Shown piece by piece: positions 18,793-27,054 of a stretch of DNA of 64,000 bases. The notes beneath the pieces are model-generated. The model was not told the origin of the DNA and made no database searches. It saw nothing but the letters and a program-made list of their open reading frames with translations. Source of the DNA: Aureispira sp. CCB-QB1. GTDB lineage: Bacteria > Bacteroidota > Bacteroidia > Chitinophagales > Saprospiraceae. The DNA is taken from NCBI RefSeq assembly GCF_000724545.1, contig NZ_JHBV01000041.1, positions 186,001-250,000 on the forward strand, read 5' to 3'. Both the position numbers and the translations under genes were made by a program. Each line of letters starts with the position of its first letter. Position 1 is the first letter of the stretch.

Positions 18793-20052
18793 TTATTGTT
18801 TAGATTTTAAACGTTCGATTTCTTTTTGCATTTCCTCAATCAACTCTTGTTGTTTGATTGTGTAGAGCGTTAGTTCCTCAATTTTTTGGAGTAAGGTGGC
18901 ATCCATTTCAGCCATATTAATCCCATTTTTCACAACATCCGAAGCACTTGGCACGTCTGGCAAATGTTTATTCTCTTCAATAAACTCCTTAACTTCTTTT
19001 AAAGGTTTTAACTCATAATCTATGTCAAACACAAAATCTGCCCAATCAGCTGTGCTTCTTAATGCCACTTTTACTTGTTCGCACAAGATTCCATCATCTA
19101 CAAATAATTTATATCCAGGAACAAATTCAGACGGATTGACACCAATCCCTACTTGTCCTCCATCACTAATAAACATCTGATAGTTCTTTAGACCAGCATT
19201 TGAACCAAAGGGTTTCCAAAAATTTAACCCTCCTAAAGATCCCGTCTCGTTGGTTGAAAGATACTCAATCCCATATTGACCATATACCGAAGAAGAATGC
19301 TTGTCAAAAAGTACAGAGGCTTGATCTCCATCAAACAAAGCAAATCCATCTGCGACATGAAGTTTCACATATTGATCCAATACATCTGTTGCGATTCCTA
19401 CTCCTCCCTTATTACCATTAAAATGAAAAATAGTATTAGCTGTTGGGCTTCCTGGATTTACAAAACTTGGATCAGCACAGTTGATAAAAAGATTGCCACT
19501 AGTATTCGAAGAATAAATGTGATTCTCTGGTGTTGCCCCTCCTCCTAGGTTCGTTTCATCAATGTAAATAGAGTTGTTTCCTACTTTAATAAAATCCGTC
19601 GCATACAAGGAAGTAAAGATATTAGAGTGAACTGCTGCCGTTGTCTGTACCGTTCCATCTGGAAATACAAAACCACCTCTAAGAGACTCTATTTTGCCTT
19701 CTACACTCAATGGATTGTTTGGACTATTGGTTCCTATGCCTACAAAGCCTTTCTCATTCAATCGCATCCACTCCGTGCCATTTGTAAAAAATCGAAGGTT
19801 ACCTTTTTCTTTCAGATTGAGTGAGATGTCATTATCCAGCAACTCTATAAAGAATCCCCCATTAGAAGCACTCGTGTTCCTCAACATTATTTGCACGGCT
19901 TGATTGCTTCGTTCGTTGATTTCTAAGTGACTGCTAGGAGTAGTTGTTCCTATACCAGCATGTCCATTTGAAGGAAATACATTTTGGGAATAGCCTGAAA
20001 AAGACATGGCGCTAAAGATTGCCAAAGGGGCAATGATTTGTTTAAAATGCAT
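18793..20052 (-). CDS. Secreted coiled-coil protein of the GIGTTTP repeat type
   Basis: 419 residues with a signal peptide (SFSGYSQ). The N-terminal half has the Bacteroidota pattern GIGTTTPSSHLEI and VGIGTNSPNNPL, seen in many long repetitive surface proteins. The C-terminal part has the conserved segment DYELKPLKEVKEFIEENKHLPDVPSA, followed by a long coiled coil to the end (LLQKIEELTLYTIKQQELIEEM). These ends resemble phage-tail-fibre-like and trimeric surface proteins. There is no T9SS sorting domain. It is the first gene of an operon with the T9SS Asp-box protein, which suggests a common surface structure. Confidence 0.8.
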   Translation of the reverse strand: MHFKQIIAPLAIFSAMSFSGYSQNVFPSNGHAGIGTTTPSSHLEINERSNQAVQIMLRNTSASNGGFFIELLDNDISLNLKEKGNLRFFTNGTEWMRLNEKGFVGIGTNSPNNPLSVEGKIESLRGGFVFPDGTVQTTAAVHSNIFTSLYATDFIKVGNNSIYIDETNLGGGATPENHIYSSNTSGNLFINCADPSFVNPGSPTANTIFHFNGNKGGVGIATDVLDQYVKLHVADGFALFDGDQASVLFDKHSSSVYGQYGIEYLSTNETGSLGGLNFWKPFGSNAGLKNYQMFISDGGQVGIGVNPSEFVPGYKLFVDDGILCEQVKVALRSTADWADFVFDIDYELKPLKEVKEFIEENKHLPDVPSASDVVKNGINMAEMDATLLQKIEELTLYTIKQQELIEEMQKEIERLKSKQ

Positions 20053-20476
20053 AATTTGGTTTTAATTTGGTTTGATAATATATTATAAATAGTTATAATC
20101 TAAAACCGTTTTTAGCTTATGAAAATAACTACTTATCAATTTCCGAATTATTTTTTTTTATATATCACCATTTTTATCCATTTCTTACAACTGCTCCCCA
20201 CTAAATTATTACCAAAACGTATATTGATCTAGCCTATAGATGCTCATTCACAGCAGATTAGTTCCTATTCAGAAGTTTACAGTTTATAGCGATTAAATTT
20301 TAGAAAAAAAACCTCAATTACTTTATTATTATCAAATAAATGGAAGGGTTCTCTAAAGACATCAAAAAAAGGAAACCTTAGCAAGCTAAGATTTCCTTTT
20401 CGTTCTTTGGTTAGTATCAAAAATGAGTCTATATTTTAGAGCTATTTTTATCTAACCATTTACCTATAAAATCAAA
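20053..20476. other. Intergenic region between the surface operon and an FKBP gene
   Basis: AT-rich upstream region of the coiled-coil gene, about 280 nt without a recognisable gene or promoter match, then the terminator at 20364-20400 that belongs to the FKBP lipoprotein gene. Confidence 0.55.
20364..20400 (-). terminator. Terminator of the FKBP lipoprotein gene
   Basis: A 16-bp stem with one mismatch (20367-20382 with 20385-20400), with an A-run at 20364-20370 giving the minus-strand T tract. It lies about 77 nt after the stop codon at 20477. Confidence 0.85.
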
Positions 20477-21421
20477 TTATTCAGGATTTACCTCAATCAA
20501 CTCTACATCAAAAATCAAAGCAGAACCCGCTGGAATTTTTGGAGATGGTGCTTGCATTCCGTAAGCTAAGTTTTGAGGAATGTAAAAACGATATTTTGCG
20601 CCCTCAGACATCAAAGGAATACCTTCTTGCCACCCTGGAATTACTTGTCCAACGCCAAATGTAGCAGGCTCTCCACGCTCTACAGAACTATCAAATACAG
20701 TCCCATCAATCAACGTACCGTGGTAGTGTGTTTTTACTCTATCAGCAGCTGTTGGTTTAGCTCCTGTTCCCTCTTGGATAACCTCGTATTGCAACCCAGA
20801 TTCTGTTGTAATAACACCTTCTTTTTCTTTGTTAGCAGCCAAGAAAGCTTCTCCAGCCTCAATAGCTACAGCTGCTTTAGCTTCCGCTTCCGCTTTCATG
20901 ATATTTTGATACTCTGTAAATTTAGGCTCTAAAAATGCTTTCAAAACACTATCCATTTCTGTTTGAGTCATTTCCAATGAATCTTTTGTCAATCCATCAA
21001 CATAACCATCTTTTACTCCTTGGAAATCGAAAGCAGACGCTGGAATATCTACTTTTTGTGACATATCTCCCAAACCAGATGTAAGACCAAAATTGTAAGC
21101 AATCTTACCGCCTGCTTCTGGTGTTTCAGATGGTTTTTGAGATTGCATGCGTGCTTGCATTTCTTCTTTTGCTTTTGCAACAGTAGCCGAATCTCCCTTT
21201 AGAGCTTCTTTCATCCCCTCTACAAATTGATCTACATTTTTTTCGTCTTCAGTGAACATAGTTGCTTGCTTCAATGATTTTCCCATTTGAGCACCATAAG
21301 CATATCCTAAGCTATATTCTGGAGTGTTCTTATTACTTTCTTCTTTTCCTTCGTTTGTACAAGAAACCATTGTCAAAGACAATAGGAATACAGACAAAGC
21401 CAACAAATTTAAAATTTTCAT
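20477..21421 (-). CDS. FKBP-type isomerase lipoprotein
   Basis: A 314-residue lipoprotein. The signal peptide ends in the lipobox MVSC, with Cys21 the likely acylated residue. FKBP_N arms span about 35-200, and a single FKBP domain about 205-312 with all core residues (HYHGTL, FDSS, VIPGWQ, AYG, LIFDVEL). This is the standard layout of bacterial FkpA/Mip-like lipoproteins and may be the ancestral form of the cluster. It is separated from the other FKBP genes by the surface operon. It is divergent from the dyad-controlled lipoprotein pair. Confidence 0.92.
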   Translation of the reverse strand: MKILNLLALSVFLLSLTMVSCTNEGKEESNKNTPEYSLGYAYGAQMGKSLKQATMFTEDEKNVDQFVEGMKEALKGDSATVAKAKEEMQARMQSQKPSETPEAGGKIAYNFGLTSGLGDMSQKVDIPASAFDFQGVKDGYVDGLTKDSLEMTQTEMDSVLKAFLEPKFTEYQNIMKAEAEAKAAVAIEAGEAFLAANKEKEGVITTESGLQYEVIQEGTGAKPTAADRVKTHYHGTLIDGTVFDSSVERGEPATFGVGQVIPGWQEGIPLMSEGAKYRFYIPQNLAYGMQAPSPKIPAGSALIFDVELIEVNPE

Positions 21422-21605
21422 AAAATGAATAAATTTTTATTTAAGTCAATACAATGATTAATATCCCCCAAATAATTGGGCACCTAGAATGTTTAGGCGT
21501 GCGAATTTAGCATTTTATATTTTAAAAACTCAAAGAATGGTTCTCTGATTTTTGTTCAAATATGGAGATAAAATAAATTCAGGGAATTTTTATGCAACAA
21601 AAAAC

Positions 21606-21618
21606 GCAACAGTGTTGC
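21606..21618. promoter_or_regulatory. Operator-like dyad 1 (GCAACAGTGTTGC)
   Basis: A 13-bp palindrome around a central base. It overlaps the -33 TTG (21615-21617) of the promoter for the lipoprotein gene at 21696. An identical copy lies 42 bp downstream. Confidence 0.75.
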
Positions 21619-21645
21619 ATTAATAAAAATAATCTTCTACCTTTG
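21615..21645 (+). promoter_or_regulatory. Promoter of the DUF4625-like lipoprotein genes
   Basis: TTG at 21615-21617, a 20-nt spacer, and TACCTTTG at 21638-21645, matching the Bacteroidota consensus. The predicted start site falls inside dyad 2. The geometry is what a repressor that blocks RNA polymerase would use. Confidence 0.75.
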
Positions 21646-21647
21646 TT

Positions 21648-21660
21648 GCAACAGTGTTGC
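21648..21660. promoter_or_regulatory. Operator-like dyad 2 (GCAACAGTGTTGC)
   Basis: Identical to the dyad at 21606-21618, centre to centre 42 bp (four helical turns). It starts 2 nt after the -7 element. A further half-site (GCAACA) lies at 21594-21599. Confidence 0.75.
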
Positions 21661-21695
21661 TTTAAGCTTTAAACTAAATAAAAAAATTATTAATC

Positions 21696-22097
21696 ATGCA
21701 CAAGTTATTTAAACTATCTATTTTAATTATTATCCTTTTCAACTTTATCAGTTGTACACAAAAAGAGGAAGAAGTACACAACCACATTACCATTGATGTG
21801 CTTTCTCCTACCAATAATGGTACTGTCAGCACTCCTAATACGACAGCTATAAAAATCAATTTGACTGCTGATGTTGAATTGCATGATGTAGAGGTTACGT
21901 TAAAAGATTCTAATAACAACTCTATCGCTCCTTTTAATCCACTAGATGTTCATTCGCACACCAAATCCACTACAATCGATGAAGTAGTAGATCTTTCAAG
22001 TTACGCTGCTGGTGAAAAATTCACCTTGACTATTGAAGCTTGTGAAGACCACGATTGTTCGGAAAAAGAAACCGAAAGTATCTCATTTAGTATTTAA
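21696..22097 (+). CDS. Small lipoprotein, DUF4625-like
   Basis: A 133-residue lipoprotein; the lipobox is in FISC with Cys20. The mature part is one predicted beta-sandwich of about 105 residues, with a His/Asp-containing DVHSHTKS segment and a late EACEDHDCSE cluster. These features recall DUF4625, a Bacteroidota lipoprotein domain, though the match is my recollection and not a search. The His/Cys pattern would suit metal binding. It is probably co-regulated with the next lipoprotein gene from the promoter at 21615-21645. Confidence 0.7.
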   Translation: MHKLFKLSILIIILFNFISCTQKEEEVHNHITIDVLSPTNNGTVSTPNTTAIKINLTADVELHDVEVTLKDSNNNSIAPFNPLDVHSHTKSTTIDEVVDLSSYAAGEKFTLTIEACEDHDCSEKETESISFSI

Positions 22098-22106
22098 AAC
22101 ATTTGA

Positions 22107-22136
22107 CAACAGCACTCCATATATGGCGTGCTGTTG
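22107..22136 (+). terminator. Hairpin between the two lipoprotein genes
   Basis: A 12-bp stem with one mismatch (22107-22118 with 22125-22136). The T tract is weak, so it may reduce rather than stop read-through into the second lipoprotein gene. Confidence 0.5.
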
Positions 22137-22169
22137 TTGGCTTTCAGCTATTTAAAATTACAATTGACT

Positions 22170-22961
22170 ATGAAATTCATTTACTTACTGGTAGGAGCTT
22201 GTGTTATTTTTTCGGCTTGCACAGAACCCAATATTGATATCGCCAATCCTGTTATCAACATCCAAAATATCAGTCCAAATCCAGTAAGTGGATTGGTTTG
22301 TGGCTCTATGGAAAGTAATGTTATTTATGTCAAAAGTGCTGAAACCATTACATTCGACTTTGTTTTTGAGGATGATGAAGCACTCTCTCAGTACAAAATT
22401 GATATTCATAATAATTTCGATTGCCATGGCCACAGAGGACCTATCACAGTAGACTGGAATTTGCAAGAAGTAATCAATTTAAGTGGTCAAACAAGTTCCA
22501 TTACAAAAAGTATTACTGTCCCTAATGATGTAACAGCGGGAAGTTACCATTGCTCTATTTTGCTTTTGGACGAAGCAGGAAATCAAGCCCCAACTATTTT
22601 TTACACATTAAAAATTCAAAATAGCACCGATACCATCCCTCCTACGCTCCATTTAACTCAACCCACTAGTTCTAGTATAAACATCAACAAAGGCAATACC
22701 TTGAATGTGCAAGGTTCCTTGATGGATAATAATAATTTGGAAAACGGTCGACTCGAATTGATTTATTTTACGCCTTCTGGCAATAAAGGAACCGCTCAGT
22801 CTCTTCGTTTAGACAATACCGTTAGCAATACCTATAACTACAATTTAAATTATACGATTCCAAGTTCATTTGTTAGTGGCACCTATGATTTTGAACTGAG
22901 AGCTTACGATGCTGTAGGCAATATTGCTAATATTGCTACTTTTCAAGCTATTGTTCTCTAA
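22170..22961 (+). CDS. Lipoprotein with DUF4625-like domain
   Basis: 263 residues from Met at 22170 (MKFIYLLVG). The signal peptide ends in the lipobox FSAC. The frame is open from 22128, but the extra 14 residues would push the hydrophobic core inward, so the internal Met is preferred. The first domain carries KIDIHNNFDCHGHRG followed by a Trp, the pattern I associate with DUF4625. The second half is another beta-sandwich (IPPTLHLTQPTSS ... YDFELRAYDAVGN), Ig-like. Outer-membrane or periplasmic location is likely; metal binding is an inference from His-rich loop. It ends at a terminator 125 nt downstream. Confidence 0.78.
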   Translation: MKFIYLLVGACVIFSACTEPNIDIANPVINIQNISPNPVSGLVCGSMESNVIYVKSAETITFDFVFEDDEALSQYKIDIHNNFDCHGHRGPITVDWNLQEVINLSGQTSSITKSITVPNDVTAGSYHCSILLLDEAGNQAPTIFYTLKIQNSTDTIPPTLHLTQPTSSSININKGNTLNVQGSLMDNNNLENGRLELIYFTPSGNKGTAQSLRLDNTVSNTYNYNLNYTIPSSFVSGTYDFELRAYDAVGNIANIATFQAIVL

Positions 22962-23086
22962 TATTTAACTACGCCAATTGTCCTATTAAAATTCATAAAA
23001 ATAACATACCATACAATCCCAATTCATAGCTATTCAACCCTTACCCTGTCAAGTAATATACTTCCAGGTGAGTATTATTTGGTTAT

Positions 23087-23136
23087 AGGTGGCAAGTCAT
23101 CATAATTGGCTATTTAATGACTTCCACCTTTTTTTA
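23087..23136 (+). terminator. Terminator of the lipoprotein gene
   Basis: Stem 23087-23100 with 23117-23129 (13 pairs, one bulged G) followed by T7 at 23130-23136. Confidence 0.85.
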
Positions 23137-23163
23137 TTCCTGTCTTCTTTCTAACATTACTCC

Positions 23164-23408
23164 GTTGAAACCACGCAGTAGCAGCGCAGCAAACTAAAAG
23201 CAAAGCGCTCACGCAGCAAATCGTATTAATTTACCACACGAGGGCTTTTTTCGTTGATTATCAGCAAGATGCTTTTTTATATTTTTACTTCCTGAGCCTA
23301 CGGGTTCGTAGAAAAACTAAAAAACTAAGCTTGCCGAGTAGGCTTGTGCCAGTAGCACAAAAGCCCAAGCTCATGACCAGAGGGAACTAGCCTTGCGCTC
23401 TCATGAGC
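23164..23408. repeat. Modular repeat, inverted degenerate copy F
   Basis: The first 27 bases (23164-23190) are the exact reverse complement of 10721-10747 in copy A (GTTGAAACCACGCAG onwards). The next stretch (GCGCTCACGCAG) matches the inverted end of copy C. At 23370-23390 there is the inverted CTCATGACCAGAGGGAACTAG-type module. An 8-bp palindrome (23369-23376 with 23401-23408) closes it. The core between is degraded. Confidence 0.75.
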
Positions 23409-23458
23409 GTAGCGAATAATAAACAACAGAGTATTATTGTAAAAATACTTCATAATAG

Positions 23459-23598
23459 TAGTTCGTTGATTTTTTACTTTTTTACCAAAAAGACAAAAAA
23501 GCACATTTATATTAGTTTGATAATCAAAGCTTTAACACAAAACACGGCAAACTTGCAACTTATTGATTATCAAACTAATAAAGTTTTTCAACGAACTA
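23459..23598. repeat. Modular repeat, minimal copy B
   Basis: A 140-bp copy without GC-rich modules. Terminal inverted repeats are TAGTTCGTTGA (23459-23469) and TCAACGAACTA (23588-23598). Inside is an 18-bp perfect inverted repeat (23510-23527 with 23563-23580) with a 35-nt loop. It appears to be the uninterrupted form of the element in copies A and C. Confidence 0.88.
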
Positions 23599-23605
23599 TT
23601 GTCAT

Positions 23606-23657
23606 AAAAAAGCCTCTTCTTAATAAATTCCCTTAGGAACTCTTAAAAAGAGGCTTT
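23606..23657 (-). terminator. Terminator of the M16 peptidase gene
   Basis: A 10-bp stem (23609-23618 with 23648-23657) and a minus-strand T tract (A run 23606-23611), about 47 nt after the stop codon at 23704. Confidence 0.8.
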
Positions 23658-23703
23658 TAATCATTGGCTTAGAAATTCAAAATTTCACGATGAACTTCTT
23701 CTC

Positions 23704-26664
23704 TTATGGCTTTTTAGTAGCTTCGCTATCTCCAAAAATTTCATCAATAGTAAATTCTTCCACTGTTCCCAAAGATTCCAAGAACTTCATATCTACTTTT
23801 TCTTTATCTCCCAAGACCAAGTATGTATATTTACGTCCCTTGATTTTTTCTTCTTGAAACTTTTTGATAGCAGCAATTACAGCTTCTTTATCTTTTGCCA
23901 ATGCACTAACTTTATCATAAACATCTTTACGAATATCGTGGTCAACGCCTTTCTTTTTATTGTTTCTATACGTCCAATAAATACCGCTTTTCGTAATGCG
24001 CTCTGACTCAATTTTCTTAGTTAATGCTTCTGCAGCACCTTGCATCAAACCTTCAGAAACAGGCATTTCCTCAACAATTTCTTTCATAGCAGGAATTGCT
24101 TGATCCATTTTATCGACTTGAGTTCCTACAAATGCTCTAAAGTAATGTGGTTCATCCTTTTTATACGGAGTAGTATTACTAGCATATGCAGAATACGCTA
24201 ACGCTCTAGATTCTCTGATTTCTTGAAATACAATTGAGGAAAGTCCACTACCAAAATATTGATTGTATAAACGGCTGTCTACATACTCATTCAAATCAAA
24301 GTGATCTGTTCCTTTTGACAACATCATAATCTCTGCTTGTGTCATATCAGGAAAGCTTACAAAAATCACTTTATCCTCATTCGTATCCAATTCTTTATAT
24401 TCTTTCTTAGCAGGAATTGGTTTTAGTTTTGCAGGAACTTCGTGATGTGTGTCTAAGATTTTAGAAACCTCGGCAGGTGTCTTGGTACCATAGTAGAAAA
24501 CATCGTGCTCATAAGAAGTCAAGTTATGAATTTTATCAATCAATTCACTAGCAGCAATATCATCTAAAGCCTTTTCCGATAAGCGATCCATCAAAGGAGA
24601 ATTTTTACCGTATTTAGCATAATTCAACATACCATTGTACAAAATAGCTCCTTTCTCTTTCTTTTGATCTGCACGGCTTTTCTTGATAGAAGCAATCATA
24701 TTCTTTAATGCCTCTTCGTTTCCTTTTGCATTCGCCAAAATGTGCTCAAACAATTCTACCCCTTCTTCCAAAGAACTTTCCAAACCTGTTAGCGTAACAT
24801 AAGCAACATCATTGGCAGCAAATACATCAAAACTAACTCCTAGTTTATAAAATTCTTCTTGCACTTCAGCAGGAGTATATTTATCAGTTCCTAAAAATGG
24901 CAAATACTTAATAGCTATTGGCAATAGTTCATCATGCTCTGATCCCATATTCACAATATAATTCAAAGAGAATGTTTTATTGTATGGGTTAGTAATATGA
25001 TCTAGCTGAATGCCATTTGACAATTTAGTGGTAACAATTTGCTTGTCAAAATCTAAAAACACTGGTTGCAAAGCAGGGGTCTTTATCTTATCCCATTCTT
25101 TTTTGAATTCAGAGATAGCCTCTCTATTGACTTCTACAGGCGTAATTTTAGGTTTTTCTACTGTATAAATATCTTTTGGCTTGCCCTCTCGCTTATAAAT
25201 AACAGCGTATTGACTATCCTTCAACTTTTCATTAGCAAATGCCACCAAATCTTCTTTGGTTAACTTGCGCATTTTATCATAATGATTCACAATATCCTTC
25301 CAGTCTTGATCGTACAAAAACGCATTTAGCATTTTGTCCGCACGCCCATAGTTGGACTCCATTTTTTTGATTTCGCTATATTCCTTATCATTGATAACAG
25401 CATCAATCAACCAATCTGGAAACGCTCCTTTTTTCACCATTGCCAATTGACCTAACAACAATTTTTGCACTTCTTCTAAGCTCTGTCCAGTCTTAGGCTG
25501 CCCAGCCATACAGTAGAAACTATAATCGTATGCACCACTAAAGTAAGAGTATGTTCTAGCTCCAGTACGCTGTGTTTTGACTAAGTTTAAATCAATTAGA
25601 CCAGCACTCCCATTAGCAACAATCATATCCATCAATTCACAAACCAAAGCCTCACGACTACCAATACCGTCCAATCTCCAAGCCATTGTCACTGTAGGGC
25701 TCTCTTTACTAAACACGTCTCTTTCTACTGGCACCTTAAACTCTGGTTGGGCAGGATTCGTCCACTTCGGTACTTCTTTGCTTTTATAATCTCCAAAATG
25801 TTTTTCAACCATTGGGATAACATCATCTGGATTAAAATCCCCTGCCAAAATAATGGCCATATTATTCGGCACATAATAAGTATCAAAATATTCATGAATC
25901 TTTTCCATCGAAGGGCGCTTCAAATGCTCTCCTTTTCCAATGGTTGTTTGTTGACCATAAGGATGGTTAGGATATAGGCTTTCCATCAAAGCTTTGTTGA
26001 CTTTACGAAAAGCATTGTTTTGGCTAATATTAAACTCTTCGTATACCGCCTCTAATTCTGTATGAAACAATCTCAACACCAACTCACTAAAACGCTCGCC
26101 TTCTAGTTCCAACCATTTCCCTAGGGCATTAGAAGGAATATCATTAACATATACGGTCTGATCCAACCAAGTGTAAGCATTGGTTCCTTTTGCCCCTAAA
26201 GAAGAAACCATTTTGTCGTATTCATTGGTAGCAACATACTTCGCTGCTTCATAAGACAAGGCATCAATTTTTTCTAAATTAGCCTTGCGCTCTGCTTCAT
26301 CAGCAGTTCTATTTTTTTCGTACAAATCAGAAATTTGCTTCAACAACACCTTCTCTTTTTCCCAGTCCAAAGAAGCTATTTTACTCGTCCCTTTGAACAT
26401 CATATGCTCCAAATAGTGTGCTAATCCAGTCGCATCAGAAGGATCATTTCTAGAACCTGTTTTGACAGCTACAAAAGTTTGGATTCTAGGAGCATCTTTA
26501 TAAACGCTCATGTACACTTTCAAGCCATTTTTAAGGGTATAAATTTTTGTTTTTAAAGGATCTCCCTCTACAGTCTCATATTGGTATTTCCCACTCTGTG
26601 CCTGAGTAGCACAAATAAAGGACACCAATAAAATTGCAGAAAAAAACATAGTTGCTAATTTCAT
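23704..26664 (-). CDS. M16 family zinc metallopeptidase (insulinase-like)
   Basis: A 986-residue exported protein; the signal peptide ends near ATQAQ (residue 23). The inverted zinc motif HYLEH is at 83-87, and an acidic cluster at 203-210 (ELEAVYEE) supplies the third ligand. Between them is an insertion of about 50 residues (coiled Glu/Lys, 95-155) compared with short M16 peptidases. The C-terminal half is the second, inactive M16 pair (SLNYIVNMGSEHDELLPIAIKYLPFLGT ...) seen in double-domain M16 proteins. Expected role is breakdown of peptides in the periplasm. The gene is divergent from an M1 peptidase gene. Confidence 0.93.
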   Translation of the reverse strand: MKLATMFFSAILLVSFICATQAQSGKYQYETVEGDPLKTKIYTLKNGLKVYMSVYKDAPRIQTFVAVKTGSRNDPSDATGLAHYLEHMMFKGTSKIASLDWEKEKVLLKQISDLYEKNRTADEAERKANLEKIDALSYEAAKYVATNEYDKMVSSLGAKGTNAYTWLDQTVYVNDIPSNALGKWLELEGERFSELVLRLFHTELEAVYEEFNISQNNAFRKVNKALMESLYPNHPYGQQTTIGKGEHLKRPSMEKIHEYFDTYYVPNNMAIILAGDFNPDDVIPMVEKHFGDYKSKEVPKWTNPAQPEFKVPVERDVFSKESPTVTMAWRLDGIGSREALVCELMDMIVANGSAGLIDLNLVKTQRTGARTYSYFSGAYDYSFYCMAGQPKTGQSLEEVQKLLLGQLAMVKKGAFPDWLIDAVINDKEYSEIKKMESNYGRADKMLNAFLYDQDWKDIVNHYDKMRKLTKEDLVAFANEKLKDSQYAVIYKREGKPKDIYTVEKPKITPVEVNREAISEFKKEWDKIKTPALQPVFLDFDKQIVTTKLSNGIQLDHITNPYNKTFSLNYIVNMGSEHDELLPIAIKYLPFLGTDKYTPAEVQEEFYKLGVSFDVFAANDVAYVTLTGLESSLEEGVELFEHILANAKGNEEALKNMIASIKKSRADQKKEKGAILYNGMLNYAKYGKNSPLMDRLSEKALDDIAASELIDKIHNLTSYEHDVFYYGTKTPAEVSKILDTHHEVPAKLKPIPAKKEYKELDTNEDKVIFVSFPDMTQAEIMMLSKGTDHFDLNEYVDSRLYNQYFGSGLSSIVFQEIRESRALAYSAYASNTTPYKKDEPHYFRAFVGTQVDKMDQAIPAMKEIVEEMPVSEGLMQGAAEALTKKIESERITKSGIYWTYRNNKKKGVDHDIRKDVYDKVSALAKDKEAVIAAIKKFQEEKIKGRKYTYLVLGDKEKVDMKFLESLGTVEEFTIDEIFGDSEATKKP

Positions 26665-27054
26665 TATTTTGCGCTTTTGTGGTGAAAAGGTTTTACTTAA
26701 CTACGAAGTATTAAGTAATCGTTCAGAAAAAATCATATAAAAATAAGTCTATTTTTTAGCTATATTTTTTTCTGCCCACTTACTTAAGATATTATAATGC
26801 AATTTTAGCGAAAAGTATTCAAGCAAAACGCTTGCTTCTTATTCTTCTCTATTTTTTTGCATCACAAAACTTCTTATTGTTTCTAGCAAAACTAAGTTTT
26901 TTTTATGAGAATACACTTGATTTACAACCACAATATCGACCAGTGGCTATATACTATCCACAATCAACAAATAGTCTGTCGAAAACATTGGTTCTTTATT
27001 CTATTTTAAACTTGTTATTAGTATGTTTGTTGTTATGATCAAAAGGACTATACT
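26665..27054. other. Divergent upstream region of the M16 and M1 peptidase genes
   Basis: 390 bp of AT-rich DNA. No clear TAnnTTTG match was found on either strand. A 68-codon hydrophobic frame at 26832-27038 has no support. The segment 26711-26737 (TTAAGTAATCGTTCA...) recurs at 35519-35544. Confidence 0.5.

Larger units (their letters stand above)
22962..23703. other. Intergenic region with two repeat copies and two terminators
   Basis: Contains the plus-strand terminator at 23087-23136, an inverted degenerate repeat copy (F, about 23164-23408), the minimal repeat copy B (23459-23598) and the minus-strand terminator at 23606-23657. A 77-codon frame at 23403-23636 lies inside repeat B and is not a gene. 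Confidence 0.75.

Noticed and set aside
23281-23340. tRNA-like GGGTTCGTAG bases in the repeat region
   Set aside because: No acceptor stem or anticodon arm can be drawn; it belongs to a repeat module.
23403-23636. Open frame of 77 codons on the plus strand
   Set aside because: It lies inside repeat copy B and an adjacent repeat fragment; its composition reflects the repeat.
26832-27038. Hydrophobic open frame of 68 codons before the M1 gene
   Set aside because: AT-rich low-complexity sequence, no recognisable start context and no family signal.
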